A stretch of DNA of 64,000 nucleotides from Agapanthus africanus (Eukaryota; Streptophyta; Magnoliopsida; Asparagales; Amaryllidaceae). The notes below the pieces were generated by a model. That model saw only the letters and a program-made list of their open reading frames with translations, was not told the DNA's origin and ran no database searches. The translations under genes and the position numbers were made by a program. Each line of letters opens with the position of its first letter. The first letter of the stretch is position 1. Positions 1-12,408 of the stretch are shown here, piece after piece. The DNA lies in NCBI GenBank assembly GCA_030015575.1, contig CM057337.1:380703582-380767581 (forward strand), in the 5' to 3' direction.

Positions 1-1957
1 GCGATAGTTTCGTCGGAGAAATGAGCGGGCTAGGTCGTTGACTTCGATGCCGAAGATGATCTACGTCGAGGCGACTCAAACTCAAGCTCCATCTTCACTT
101 GGTCATGAACCTTGTGAAGAAAACATCCTATACAACATGGCAAGTGGTAGAGGATGAAGAAATAGGAAGTGGGTTCACTTTGGATTTGGATTTCTCACTT
201 GATTTCTTCACTTGGAATTTTCTAGCAAGCTTTTCTTTTCTTCGTGAAGAAGAAGAAGAAGAAGAAAGAAAATGAATTAATGAAAAAAATAAATCAAGTG
301 AAGACTTATCATAATGCAACCATGGGTAATTTAACTCATGTAGAGATTAAACTAGGGTTTAGGTAACGGTTAGGTTAAAGGATAAAAGAAAATGGTAGAC
401 TTTTTCAAAGATGATTAGAAACTTCATGAAGCATGATGCCAAAACAATAAAATCCACCATTTGGTTTTTACCAAAATAAATAAAGAAAATAAAACCCTAA
501 CCGTTAACTAAACATGGTGTAAAACATACACATACCCAAGTTTGCATGTATCATCAATCATGATACAAACTAGTGCACAAACATATATCACATATACAAC
601 TTGTGCACATCAATGAGAAAATCAATCTTAAGTGAACAAATACTAGTTAATGTAAAGTAATATATCTAATATATAATTATATATTAAATCATTAAATCAA
701 AACATGATTTAATGATCCGGTCATACTGCATATAACCGACTAATATCAATTGTATCAATATATCGAATCAACACTTGATTCGGTAACCCGGCTATATCAC
801 ATATAACCGTCCGATGATACAAATCGCGAGAATAGAATACAGTATCTCATACTAGTATTATTCTCGGTCCCGCACATATCTCGTATGCGCTCCTATTTCG
901 TTTCGCTTGAGCCAGGAAACCTCTGTGTAGGACTCTAAAGACTCGTCAATATGCCGGCAGTAGGTGATGATCATATCAAACACCTACAAGCCGCAAGCGG
1001 TCTGCTAAACGTAACGGCCATCCGGGTATTGAGCGATCAGAAGATCAACGAGCAAGCCCGCTCACACTCCTATGAATCCAATCAGTAACACTCCCGTACA
1101 GTCCGGTCTCGTCATCTGATATGTCGCATATCTTGCCTAGGGGTGGTAAACATCAGACCCCAGTAGCTCGATAAGTCGTGTCGATATGAGGTCTATAACA
1201 GTTCGAGAAACTACTGGTAACACTTTCCAGTAAATCTCAGCAAACCTGGCCAGGGATTTCCGGTTATAGCCAATCGAACATAGCACAACATCAACTCCCC
1301 ATACCGGGAGAGACGAATCCCCTCCTATCGCTCATTGCCTCCATGTGAATCGGGACTGTACCAAAAAACCACCGTTTTGCACGCACTCTTGGACGTGGTA
1401 AGGTGGAAATCAAAGAACAGTGGGAAACACACAAGACTCTATGACGATCTCAGGTCTACAGACTAACCTGTACCAGTGTCACCAGAGAACTGCCATCTGA
1501 CGTAAGCTATAATACCATCTGGGAGTTCTCGACGAGTCCGTCCAGTGTACCCAGTCTCCACTGAGCACCCGTATATCATCTCTGATGTCAAACACCAATG
1601 GATATGGGATCATCCATCGCCCATCTGTATAGGTCGAGAAGGTATACGCTAGTCTACTCTGGTATATCGATGCCCCATCTCGAACACCCACGACTAGGGA
1701 CCTTTAAGGATGTACTTATGGACTACCATGTCCCCACTAGTATGATCCGCATCATAGTCCAGGTAGTCAAGTACACATCCTAAGGGCTTTACCAACATGT
1801 AACAGAGAGACAATCAGTGTACACGTTAAGGTAAAGAGCAACCAGATAGCATACTATCATGTCGAGCAAGAAAGTCCTCCCTATATATGTCCAAGCATCC
1901 ACTACAATATACATCCTATGTATAGTAATGGCCTCTAGGGCATACATATAACTAACA
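1..1957 (-). mobile_element. Copia LTR, left end cut by window edge (solo or 5' LTR)
   Basis: This is the right-hand ~90 % of an Angela-like copia LTR in the same orientation as the other copia LTRs here (element sense on the minus strand). From about 890 it shares the LTR core of elements A, B and C: the 'gactctaaagactcgtcaatatgccggc' type block (near 930), the block before 'gtatcgatgcccc' (near 1670), and the terminal 'taatggcctctagggcat' ending in ACTAACA at 1957. It is much more diverged than A or B. No polypurine tract follows 1957; gypsy pol follows directly. It is therefore either a solo LTR or the 5' LTR of an element lying mostly left of the window. Its start would be roughly 200 bp left of base 1. 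A GAA run (about 245-268) lies inside it. Confidence 0.8.
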
Positions 1958-2908
1958 GACGACGTATGGGTTTCCATAGTATGCTCAGATTTATATCGAT
2001 GAGATTGTAGGATTACATGGGGTTCTGACGTGCATAGTGTCAGATAGGGGTACACAGTTTACCAGCAAGCTATGGCAGAAACTTCGAGAAGATCTTGGTA
2101 CATGATTGTTTTTTAGTACAGCTTTTCACCCATAGACAGATGGTCAGTCAGAGTGGATCATTCTGACTCTAGAGGATATGCTTCGAGCTTGCAGCCTTGA
2201 TTTCGGTGGTAGTTGGGATCGACACTTACCTTTAATAGAATTCTCGTACAATAACAGTTTTCAGGAGACGATCCAGATGGCACCCATTAAAGCTTTATAT
2301 GGGTTGAAATTTCGATGACCCGTTTGCTGGATGGAACTAACCAAGAGTAGAATTTTGGGACCGCAGATAGTACATGAGACTACGAAAAAGATTCAGATGA
2401 TACGGGACAAAATCAGAGCGGCCCAGTGCAGAAAGAAATTATATGCCGATCGACGTCGTCGTAGACTCGAGTTTGAGGTGGAAGATCATGTGTTCCTTTG
2501 TGTATCTCCGATGAAAGGTGTGATGCGTTTCGAGAAAAAGGGGAAGCTCAGCTCCAGATATGTCGGACCTACGAGATTCTGGAGAGAGTAGATACTGTAG
2601 CTTATCGTTTAGCACATCCACCGAGATTTCCCGAGACGCATCCGGTGTTTCACGTGTCTATGCTTCACAAGTACCTTCACGATCCTTCTCACGCGATTCA
2701 GCATCAGACCTTACATCTTGAGCCGGATTTATCTTACACAATGCAGCCAGTAGCTATTCTAGACCAGCAGGCAAAGAAATTGAGATCAAGGGTACTTCCA
2801 TCTGTAAAGGTTCTTTGGCGAGGAACGAATCACGAGGAGATAACTTGGGAGACCGAGGATACGATGCGGAAGAAATTTCCACATCTTTTTGAGGGTACGT
2901 CTAGTTAA
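1958..2908 (+). pseudogene. Element G: end of Ty3/gypsy pol (integrase and chromodomain-like tail), broken
   Basis: Plus-strand remnant of a chromovirus-type polyprotein. It opens inside the integrase core: residues resembling YIDEIV..HGV precede the family motif SDRGTQFTSKLW (about 2045-2075), which holds the second catalytic Asp, and HPQTDGQSE follows near 2125-2155. The region continues through the usual C-terminal domain (KKLYADRRRR, then HPVFHVSMLHKYL near 2640-2675) and ends in a chromodomain-like tail with VKVLWRG, EEITWETED and PHLFEG (about 2808-2895). That tail is typical of the Tekay/Del clade. Gag, protease, RT and RNase H are absent on this side because a copia LTR abuts at 1957. 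It is a fossil with a few breaks and cannot be functional. Clade call is from remembered family motifs, not a search. Confidence 0.85.
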
Positions 2909-2929
2909 GTTTTAAATTCGGGGACCGAA

Positions 2930-2949
2930 TTTTTTTAAGGGAGGAATAT
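2930..2949 (+). other. Element G polypurine tract
   Basis: A T-run and purine tract (ttttttaagggaggaatat) stand immediately before the LTR start TGTAAC at 2950, 20-40 bp after the pol end. This is the standard place for the plus-strand primer of a gypsy element and fixes the LTR as a 3' LTR. Confidence 0.75.
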
Positions 2950-4345
2950 TGTAACATTTTGAAAATTTGGAAATAAATAAAATTAATTAATTAAATAATA
3001 AAATGTTAATTTAAAAAGTTATTAAAGCAAAATAGGACATTTTCTTAAGTAGTATGTAAAACAAATTAAATTGCAATTTTAGTGTGTAATATTAATAAAT
3101 TACAAGGGTTTAGGTGTGAAATTTAGCTTTATTTTAATTAAAATGGTGTTATATAATAACATAGACAGTGAAGGGTCTTTGTGAAAAAAATTTAGGAAAT
3201 TATTCAAACTTGGAATTGTTGAGAGTGTAAGTGAAAAAGGGGTTAGATAATGTTTAGCTCAGATATTATATTAAGAAAAAACAATTTGGAGAGATAATGC
3301 ATGGACACATCCTACTTGTATGCACAACACCTCCTCTTTGCATGAGAATGACACACCTTACTTGGTGACACCTCCTCCTACATCTCACTCTTTCTCTTGA
3401 CCATATATTATGTGTTCGGATCATTATAACCAAATTAAAATTCTGAAATTTCAAAAGAAAGGGAAAGAAAACACTTAGAACTTACATAAGAAAATAAGAG
3501 AAAAGAGAGGTGAAGAGTAGAACAAGTGCGAAGGATTTTCACCATCAAGCTAGGAGCTAGGGACTTGGGTACCTTGAATGAAGCCTTCCAACCATCCTCA
3601 GTGGGTATAACTCCTAACTCAGTAGATTTAGTTCTGTAATTCTAAAATTTTAGAAATCGAATATCGTATTTGTCACGACCCGAAATGGCACGTGACTGGC
3701 CCTTGAATCATATGAAGTCTATAGGACCCCATCTAATTCAAGTAAGCCAAAATCCCAGAAATCTAAAACCATTTTAAATAATAAACGAAGGAAAACTAAT
3801 TTTACAGAAGTGGTTTTAATAGCTTAAGACGAATTATGTGTTTTTAAAATCCTTAGACTTTTCTGAAAATTTCGGCCGAGTTTCCTTTGTAAAAACTGGC
3901 CCCAAACGGGATACAACATGAATAATATATGCACAATGATAAAAGGCATCCCCAAGCGGTAGCTAGCTCTTCGTCAATCGACGGTCACAACCACACAAGC
4001 AATATAATATACAATGCCGAAGGGCGAGGATCAAAACTCAAAGGAAACTCAAAATCATCAAGAAAACCATAATAATAATACAAGCGCGACTCTACGGTCG
4101 AAAGAATAAACAATTGGTTTCTAAGTCTGAAATAATATACAAGTCTGGTTGATGGAGTTAATAGATACAACTGAATGTAAATAATATACAATGGTGGTCA
4201 CGATGCAAGTGAACCCACCTACCAAAGCAAATCACCCAGAAATGGAAGCAGTGTGCCAGCAAAGCCGCAATGAAACCTGTACGGCAAAACCGGCAAGAAA
4301 ACTGTGGCACAACGGAGGTGAGTTGCCAACTCGTGAGTAGAAAAC

Positions 4346-6377
4346 TGTAAGTCCACGTTGCCCACCCCGGTGCTTACGGGGAGGCGGAAAACATAATAAA
4401 AATTGGATTTTTATCAACTATAGGCAACATGGACTAAGCTTTAAGGATCTTTGCTAAACATAAACTTGCTAAAGCTAACTACAAAGTAGCTAAGTGATGG
4501 AAAGGTTATACCTTGAGCTCAAAGTCCTTTTCTCCTTGCTCCTTGGAATGGTAGAAAGAGGTCACCTTGCTTGTCTTCTCCCGTCAAAGAAGGATCCAAC
4601 CGAAAGCCTCGACCTTTAGCTTCAACTCCAAGCTAGGAGTAACTAGAGTGCAAGAAATGCTAAGACTTGAACCCTAGAAGAGAGTAGAGAAGATCAAGTG
4701 AAGGTTTTTCTCAAGCTTTTTGTTTCTCAACACATGAGAGGGAGAGAGCTTGAGGGAGAGGATGAACAAGAGAGAGAAATGATATGAGAGAATGAATTAT
4801 TAGTGAGCCATTCTCACTAATATGTGTGCATTATTTTAATTCAATAATTAGCTTGAAAATTGTCATGGTAAATCATGACATGACCATTATCATTTTAATT
4901 TTGCAAAGATCAAAGAGCATCTTCCAAAAGAAATGATGATGGTCAAAGTGTCAACCTTGGTCAACAAGTCAATGGAGTCAAATTGTCAACAACAACAACC
5001 ATGCACAACTATTAAGCTAATTATCAATTAACTATAATACACACAAAAGCAATAGGGTTAATAAAAAGACAATAGCCATTAACCCTAAATAAGGTCCTCT
5101 CCCCCAATCTCAAGCAACTGTTCATACGCACCGGCATTCGTGATCCGAGGAACACGAATACACTGAGAAAAACCAATCTCAAATCATATACTAGGATCCG
5201 GCTTAAACCAAAGCCCGCTAGTATAAACTGTCCGGACAGCAAACGTGCACAAGTGCGCGGATGCGAACGAACCCTGTTAAAAAACCATGCGACCTCTACT
5301 CATTTTGCCTAAAGGCGAATAGCACTCTGTGTGGGACTCTAAAGACTCGACACTACGCTGGCAGTGGGTTTAACCACAGACCGCAAGCGGCACTAGCTGT
5401 ACGTAACGGTCCCCAGGTAGATGTCGATGAGAAGACTGACGAGGTGAACCCCATCTGCACTCCTACTGAGCCTGTATGTGACAGTCTCCGTACAGTCCGG
5501 TCTGTTCGTCTGATACATCGCATGGCGGGCCTAGGGGGGCGGTGAACGTCAGTCCCCTAATAGCGGTACAAGTCGTGTCGGAATGTAGCCCAGAACACCC
5601 TGAGATAACACTAGAAACCTACCAGTATATCTCGCTTGCCCTGGCCAGGGACTACTCGTGTAATGGCTCTCCTGGACACAGCGCGATGTCAACCCCCAAT
5701 ACCGGGAGAGACGAATCCTGTCTAACCGTCACTGCCTCCAAGTGCTTCGGGACTGCACCCAAAAACTATCTGTTTGCACGACTCCTTTGAGCCGTGGTAA
5801 GGTAGTAATCAAAGTGCAGTGGGAACACACTCGAGGCGAAGTGGCAGTGTCAAGTCAACGGACTAAGCTGTACTCATGTCACCTGGGAACTGATAACTAA
5901 CGATAGGTATATTACCAACCAACAGTTCCCGACGAGTCCTGTCCAGTGTACTCGTAACCTAACGAGCACCCGCATACTATCCCAAGTACGACGTACTAAC
6001 GGCTGTGGGACAGACCGTCTCCCACACTGGGATGAGAAGCGCATACGCTAGTCTACTCCGGAGTATCGATGCCCTGTCTCGATAGTCCAACGACCAGGGA
6101 CCTGTATAAGGATGTGCTTATAGATTACCCAGCTCCCACGAGTGCGAGCGTCATCACAACGCTGGTAATCAAGCAAAGATCCTAAGGGCTCTACTAATAT
6201 GTATACCAGCAATATGCTAAAAGAAACACATGCACATATTAAAGCAGAGACAAACCAAGTAGCATACTACCATTTCGAGCAAGATTGTATATACAACTGT
6301 GAATATCCCAAGCTTCTATTAAGTAATATACAAACTAGTATGATACAGTAATGGCCTCTAGGGCATATACACTAACA
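4346..6377 (-). repeat. Element A 3' LTR (2032 bp)
   Basis: TGTAAGTCCACG at 4346 to ACACTAACA at 6377 (plus-strand view). It directly follows the polypurine tract in element sense. Ends TG/CA intact. It holds the W-box cluster at 4942-4989 and an inverted telobox pair at 5052-5088. A CT-rich segment (about 4700-4800 on the minus strand) may hold the transcription start; that is inference. Confidence 0.92.
4942..4989 (-). promoter_or_regulatory. W-box core cluster in element A 3' LTR
   Basis: Six GTCAA cores (TTGAC in element sense) start at 4942, 4950, 4960, 4968, 4977 and 4985. Four are TTGACC or TTGACT, the consensus bound by plant WRKY factors. The matching cluster in the 5' LTR is at 13019-13066. 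In element sense they precede an A/T-rich stretch and a CT-rich run. Regulatory function is inferred. Confidence 0.5.
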
Positions 6378-6390
6378 ATCTCCCACTTGC
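6378..6390 (-). other. Element A polypurine tract
   Basis: atctcccacttgc on the plus strand is GCAAGTGGGAGAT in element sense and abuts the 3' LTR start TGTTAG. The same 12-mer sits beside the 3' LTR of B (58321), C (47031) and F (35047). Confidence 0.85.
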
Positions 6391-6391
6391 A

Positions 6392-9300
6392 CTAAGGCCA
6401 TGTACTGGCGTATCGAAGACCTATCATCTCGATCAGCCGCTCGAACTGAGTCTGGGGCAAGGCCTTGGTGAATGGATCTGCTGTGTTATCCTCTGATGCA
6501 ACTCTCCGGACCTCGATCTCCTGGCGATCCACGATCTCCTTGATCAGGTGATACCGCCTTAAGATGTGTCTGGATTTCTGATGGGACCTGGGTTCCTTCG
6601 CTAAAGCTATTGCCCCGTTGTTGTCGCAATACAGAGGTATTGGGTCAACAATGGACGGAACCACCTGAAGTTCTTTCAAGAACTTCCTCATCCAGACAGC
6701 TTCTTTTGCGGCATCAGATGCAGCGATGTATTCTGCTTCCATAGTCGAGTCAGCAACGGTTTCCTGTTTGGAGCTCTTCCAACACACCGCCCCTCCATTG
6801 AGGGTAAAGACAAAACCCGACATGGACTTAGAATCATCCTTGTCACTCTGGAAGCTGGAGTCAGCAAAGGCCTCAATCTGCAGGTCTTTTCCGCCATACA
6901 CCAAGAACATCTCCTTAGTCCTTCTCAGGTACTTGAGAATGTTCTTTACTGCTATCCAATGTTTCTCCCCAGGGTTTGACTGATACCTGCTTACCACACT
7001 CAGTGCATAAGCCACATCCAGTCTGGTACACAACATCGCATACATTATAGAGCCTACCGCAGAAGCGTAGGGTATAATAGACATGCGATCCCTCTCCAAA
7101 TCAGTCTTGGGAGACATCTCTTTGGAGAGGGTGATCCCGTGACAAGCCGGTAGATTACCGCGCTTGGAATCTTCCATACTGAATCTCTTCGGTATGGTGT
7201 CGATGTACCTGGACTGCGAGAGTCCTAATATCCTCTTGGATCTGTCACGGTAGATCCGGATACCCAGAATGTATGAGGCATCACCCAGGTCTTTCATGGA
7301 GAACCTGTGTGACAAGAACCCCTTGACAGATTGTAGCATAGGAATGTCATTTCCTATTAAGAGAATGTCATCCACGTATAAAACGAGGAATACTACAGTT
7401 CTCGCTACAAATCTACAATAGATGCATGGTTCATCTGGATTTTTGATAAAGCCAAATTCTTTGACCGTCTCATCAAAACAGATGTTCCAACTCCGCGATG
7501 CCTGCTTGAGTCCATAAATGGACTTGAGCAACTTGCACACCTTTCCGCTGCTCCCACCCTGAATGAAACCCTCTGGCTGGTCCATATAGACACACTCCTC
7601 TAAATGACCATTTAGAAAAGCTGTCTTTACGTCCATCTGCCAAATCTCATAATCGTGGAAAGCAGCGATGGCAAGAAGGATCCGAATGGATTTCAGCATA
7701 GCTACTGGAGAAAAGGTTTCGTCATAGTCCAAACCAGGTCGCTGACGAAAACCCTTTGCTACTAGTCTAGCTTTATAGGTCTCAACCTGTCCATCTACAC
7801 CAATCTTCCTTTTGAAGATCCATTTGCATCCTACGGGTTTTACCCCGTCTGGAGCAATGTCCAACGTCCATACTTTGTTGGTGTACATGGACTCCATCTC
7901 GGTCCGCATTGCATCCAGCCATTTTACCGAGTCGACTCTCTGAATGGCCTGCTGGAAGCTAGTAGGCTCATCACAATCTATGATGCAGTCCTCTCTATCC
8001 CCGTCAATGAGAAAACCGTAGTACCTCTCGGGCGGATGAGACTGCCTACTACTCCTGCGGAGTGGCGTAGGAATGTCCTGTTCTTTTGAACCTTCTGGTT
8101 CCACGAAGCTTTCAGTAATAGTTTGTGGTTCTGGAATTTCTTCCAGTTCTATTGCGCTCCCACTTATTTCTTTTTCTAAAAACTGATGTTCCAGAAAATG
8201 GGCATTACGAGAAACAAGGACTTTTTGTTCCTCTGCGTAATAGAAAAGATACCCCCTGGAGTTCTTTGGGTATCCCACAAACTTGCACAGTACTGAGCGT
8301 TCCTCGAGCTTGTTCGTATGCTGCTTTTTGACATAAGCTGGACATCCCCAAATCTTCAAGTATTGAAGATAGGGTTTCTTCCCACTCCATAACTCATATG
8401 GTGTGGTAGGCACAGTCTTAGTGGGAACACGGTTCAAAAGATATGCAGCTGTTTCTAGCGCATATCCCCAGAATGATCGCGGTAACTCAGCGTTACTCAT
8501 CATGGACCGTACCATATCCAATAGGGTTCGGTTCCGTCTCTCCGATACACCGTTATGTTGCGGAGTGTATGGAGGAGTAAGCTGAGAGAGAATTCCATTC
8601 TCTTTTAAGTAATTCAGGAATTAGGCACTTAAGTATTCTCCTCCTCGATCCGATCTTAGGATCTTGATACTTTTGCCTGTTTGTTTTTCTACTTCATTCT
8701 TATATTCCCGGAACTTATCAAAAGCTTCGGATTTATGCTTCATTAAGAAGACATGTCCGAATCTTGAGAAATCATCCGTAAAAGTTATGAAGTAAGAAAA
8801 ACCGCTTCGCGCATGTGTAGACATTGGACCGCACACATCGCTGTGTACGAGTCCCAAGAGCTCGCTTGCTCTTTCTCCGTGTCCAGAAAACGGAGCCTTT
8901 GTCATCTTTCCTTTGAGACAGGATTGACAAGTTGCATACGATTGATATTCGAACGGATCTAAATATCCTTCAGTATGTAACTTAGTCAATCTTCTCTCAT
9001 TGATGTGACCCAGTCTACAATGCCATAAGAAAGTTTTATTAATTTCTGGAGACTTTCTTTTGTGTGTATTCTGGATATTGAAAACCTGTGGTTGGTTTAA
9101 AACGTATATACCGTTGTTCAATGTACCTGACCCAATCAAAACTTGATTAAGGTGAATGTTCACTACATTACTTACAAATGCAAATTCATAACCTTCTATA
9201 GATAATAAAGATACAGAAATGATATTATAGGTTGCATTTGGTACATAATAACAACTACGCAAAACCAAAAAGTGTCCATCTGATAATCCCAGGTGATAGT

Positions 9301-10342
9301 CCCCCACGGCCTCAGCATCCATGCTAGCACCGTTCGCAACTCTGAGGGTCATGTCACCTGCCTTCAAAACTCTACGCTTTCTCAACGCCTGCAAAGAATT
9401 ACAGATATGAGATCCTGATCCGGTATCCAATACCCAGGATGTAGAGTTTATTGATAGACAGTTTTCAATAACATACACACCTGAAGCTGAAGCTGCAACT
9501 CGCTTCAAATCCTGTGTTCTGGCTTTCCAAGCCTTGCAATCTTGTTTCCAGTGACCACTTTTGTGACAATAGAAGCATTCTTCCTTCCCCACCAGCTTCC
9601 CCGCTACCTTTGTTGCTTTACCCTTTCCCTTCGTATCCACTTTACCGACACCGCCTCTTGGTTTGGCGGGGGCTTTCTTCTTCTTGCCCTTGGCTTTCGC
9701 CCTGGGCCTAGAAGAGGAAGATCCTCCTACAAACAAAGTGGATGTCTCCCTACCCTTCTGTAGGGTGCCCTCAGCAGTCCTCAACATGTTCAGAAGTTCG
9801 GCAAGTTCAAACTCCTTTCCTTGCATGTTGAAGTTAAGAATGAACTGGGCGTAAGTGGAAGGAAGGGACTGGAGAATCAAATCAGTATAGAGTTCATTCT
9901 CCAACGTGGTCCCAAGGTCCGCGAGCTCCTCTATGTAGCCGATCATCTTAAGCACGTGGTCCGCTACCGATGATCCGACGGCCAACCTTGCCGAAAAAAG
10001 CTTCTTCGACACTTCGTATCTTGCGATACGAGACTGCTCTCCATACAGTTCTTTTGTATGGAGAAATATGGACTCTAGGTCCATATTCTCGTGCCTCCTC
10101 TGATGGTCGTTGTCCATTGAGGCTAGTACGAGGCATTTGGCCCTCGCGCAATCTATCTCCCATGTCTTACGGATTTCTACATCCGCGACGCTGGAGGTGG
10201 GACCTGGGACAGGGGGAGCTTTGGTGGTAAGTATATACCCCAGCTTGTCATAAGTGATAGCCATCTTGACATTCCTGAGCCAATCTTTGTAGTTTGGCCC
10301 TGTCAATATATTTTTATCTAATAGTAACTTAAGTCCGGTCAT
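6392..10342 (-). pseudogene. Element A gag-pol region, copia type, nearly whole
   Basis: Minus-strand polyprotein region in the copia order. The first ATG is at 10342 (MTGLKLLLDKN); the frame is open a little further upstream. Gag domain fills about 9600-10342. A CCHC zinc knuckle (CFYCHKSGHWKQDC) lies near 9540-9580. The protease motif WVLDTGSGSHIC is near 9400-9440. The integrase begins with the H-C zinc part (WHCRLGHINERRL, near 9000-9030), followed by HSDVCGPM (near 8840) and the GEYLS and HNGVSERRN motifs. RT has KTAFLNG (near 7610-7630) and YVDDILL (about 7360-7378). RNase H has CWKSSKQ and EAEYIAASDAAKE (about 6700-6790). Length of about 1300 residues is usual for the family. It is a fossil with about one break. 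Neighbouring LTRs, leader and primer site are intact, so the RNA could still be made and carried by related proteins; that is inference. Confidence 0.93.
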
Positions 10343-10849
10343 CTTGAATGGTCGCTGCAATTAGGAGAGAGAAAAGAAACACTTTAGCATGATGCTCTTG
10401 CAAGTTTAGAGTGGTTTTTAGTTTGTCTAAACTGGATGGCTCCCACTGTCTCTCGAATCCCTTCTCAAACCGTAAAGAAAGGATTAGCCGGGATCATTCT
10501 CACCGTACAATACTTGGTTAACTGTTCAGCCAGGCCAGTGTCGGTACTTCGAGGGAGGTTTTCCAACGCTTTCGCGAAGTTCCTTAATTAAGTAACCTCT
10601 TTTCCCTGTGGGCGTAGCCCCGCTAACACCTTTCTAGGCACCTACTAGGTTTATAGCATTGATCGTTAAGTGAGAGTTTTCCCGAGGAGTAGCATATACT
10701 CACAGTAGGATCGGGATCCAAATATCATCGCGTGATAAAACCGAAGGAATCCTACCAGAATTATCACACTCCAAATGGTATGCAACGCTAGCAAGTTTCA
10801 GTACTTATGAAACTCCCGATGTGGATTTTTGCCCCATGCTCTTATGACC

Positions 10850-11044
10850 TTGGCGTGAGGTCAAAATGTCATAAGTCACATGTCAAGTTCTTCCCATCAT
10901 TATCCTGGTTAATTTGAACCCACCCGTACCCACCCTTGACGTAGGCCAAAACGGCAGTACGACTGTCTCAAATCAACGCATTCTATCTATGCAACGGATA
11001 AATATCCGGCAGCTACCAATCACTATGCCTTGGCGTGAGGTCAA
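10850..11044 (-). repeat. Three-copy short hairpin motif in element A leader
   Basis: TTGGCgtgagGTCAA at 10850-10864 and 11030-11044, and TTGACgtagGCCAA at 10936-10949. Each can form a 5-bp stem (allowing G-U). Copy 1 is flanked by CTTATGAC/GTCATAAG and copy 3 by CTATG/CATAG, extending the stems. Homologous triplets occur in B, C and F. Confidence 0.7.
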
Positions 11045-11078
11045 AATACATAGCTTGAATACTGCCGAATATTTATCC
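10996..11078 (-). other. Long stem-loop in element A leader
   Basis: The 17-nt arm 10996-11012 pairs with 11062-11078: 16 Watson-Crick pairs and one G-U on the RNA strand. Within it, CTATG (11023-11027) pairs with CATAG (11049-11053) and the third hairpin motif forms the tip. The same nested arrangement is found in B (62933-63016), C (55439-55515) and F (38930-39012) with different stem sequences. Confidence 0.75.
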
Positions 11079-12408
11079 GAAATGATGGAGGGCTACGGAT
11101 GGTTTTGGCGAAACCGTGAACGTAGTGAACTTGATATAATCGATGGAACGAGATAGCTTTTAAAAGGAGTGGTTCAAGCTCCGCGTTTAAAAGTTTAGTT
11201 TTGAAAAGAACCGAGTGGTTTTCAAAATGTTCCAATCGACTTTTACTTGGTTTATTTCTTGCATTAGTTCTTTTAATGCGTCCCATCATTTAATCCTACC
11301 ATTGCAGAAAACAACCAAAATATGACGTACGCTTATGCCATTCGCATTCGCCACGGGGCCCCGTCATCACCCGTTAGGTTACTTAACTAACGACAGAGCG
11401 GGGGCTGGGCTAGCGCGGCTGTAAAACATAAGCAACGCCTAAATAGTTATTATATATAAATATATAGCAATGATAGACATTACAGATCACAGATGAATAC
11501 ATTGGATATACTAGGAATCCGCAATGCGTTCGAGCCTGCAATGTAAAGCGGATTACACGGTCGCGGTGAATAGCCAATACCCCACTCAAGACCCCTACGG
11601 GTGCGGCAAACTACCCGCCAAGCACCCGAAGCGAAGCAACCTCCCTCACCACCGTGAGTAGGCCACTCGGCACTTCGAGATACCCGTTAGTTTGTGCACC
11701 CCCTCCATGGGTCTATCCTAGGAGCAAAAACAGTAAAAAGAATTATACAATGACGGCTACAACCCCGACCCGGTTGTGCGGCCATACAAATAATATTATT
11801 ACTTCAATTTACATGTTACAAATGAATGAAAGAAAAATAACGCTCATCTCACATCCACCCCGGCTATTCACCCGCGACAATCCAATCCATTCATATCCAC
11901 AAACCAATAACAATCACAGATCACAGAGATGTATAACCCCGACTAATCGACTTATAGAGATTGGCCGACGTTCAATACATACAAGCATCACAGATATAAC
12001 CGATATAGTTAAAGTGTAGTGAAGTTCCGAAAAATACGGATTTATAGGCCCCCAAAAGAAAATTTTAGTTCTGGAAAATCTGGGCGCATATAACATATCC
12101 TAAAAATCCCAAAACCAACACAGAAACACACTGCACCAAAATCGAGGCAGAGAAGAGACTAGACGGCCGCGGATGCGCGGCGCAATAGCTTCCTAGCGCC
12201 GCGGATCCGCGCCCATTTGGTCGACTCTCTGTCTCGTTTTTGGTGGTGTTCTTAACAAAACCCTGAGATAATTTTTGGTGTATAACAAATTTTATTTTGA
12301 CCAGAAAAAAATTTAACAGAAACTTAGGGTTTTGCGAGTTTGGTTTTTCGATTTTCCGGTTTCGAAACTTCGTTACACTTAACTACTTAGCTAGTTTAGG
12401 TTTAGTTA

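Larger units (their letters stand above)
10343..12408 (-). other. Element A 5' leader (~2.07 kb), structured
   Basis: Lies between primer site and gag start and has no long open frame. In element sense it passes a perfect palindrome ACGGGGCCCCGT (11353-11364), an inverted pair CGTTAG/CTAACG (11372-11392), a long stem (11062-11078 with 10996-11012) and three copies of a short hairpin motif (11030-11044, 10936-10949, 10850-10864). A purine-rich GGAGAGAGAAAAG stretch lies just upstream of gag. Leaders this long are known in Angela/BARE elements. Confidence 0.8.

Noticed and set aside
245-268. GAA trinucleotide run
   Set aside because: Short simple repeat in a copia LTR with no further signal.
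6392-8521. Long minus-strand frame as a possible host gene
   Set aside because: It shows copia integrase, RT and RNase H motifs and lies between paired LTRs with a TSD.
11654-12019. 121-codon plus-strand frame in the leader of A
   Set aside because: Antisense to the element, low-complexity composition, no start context or family; not kept in B's leader.
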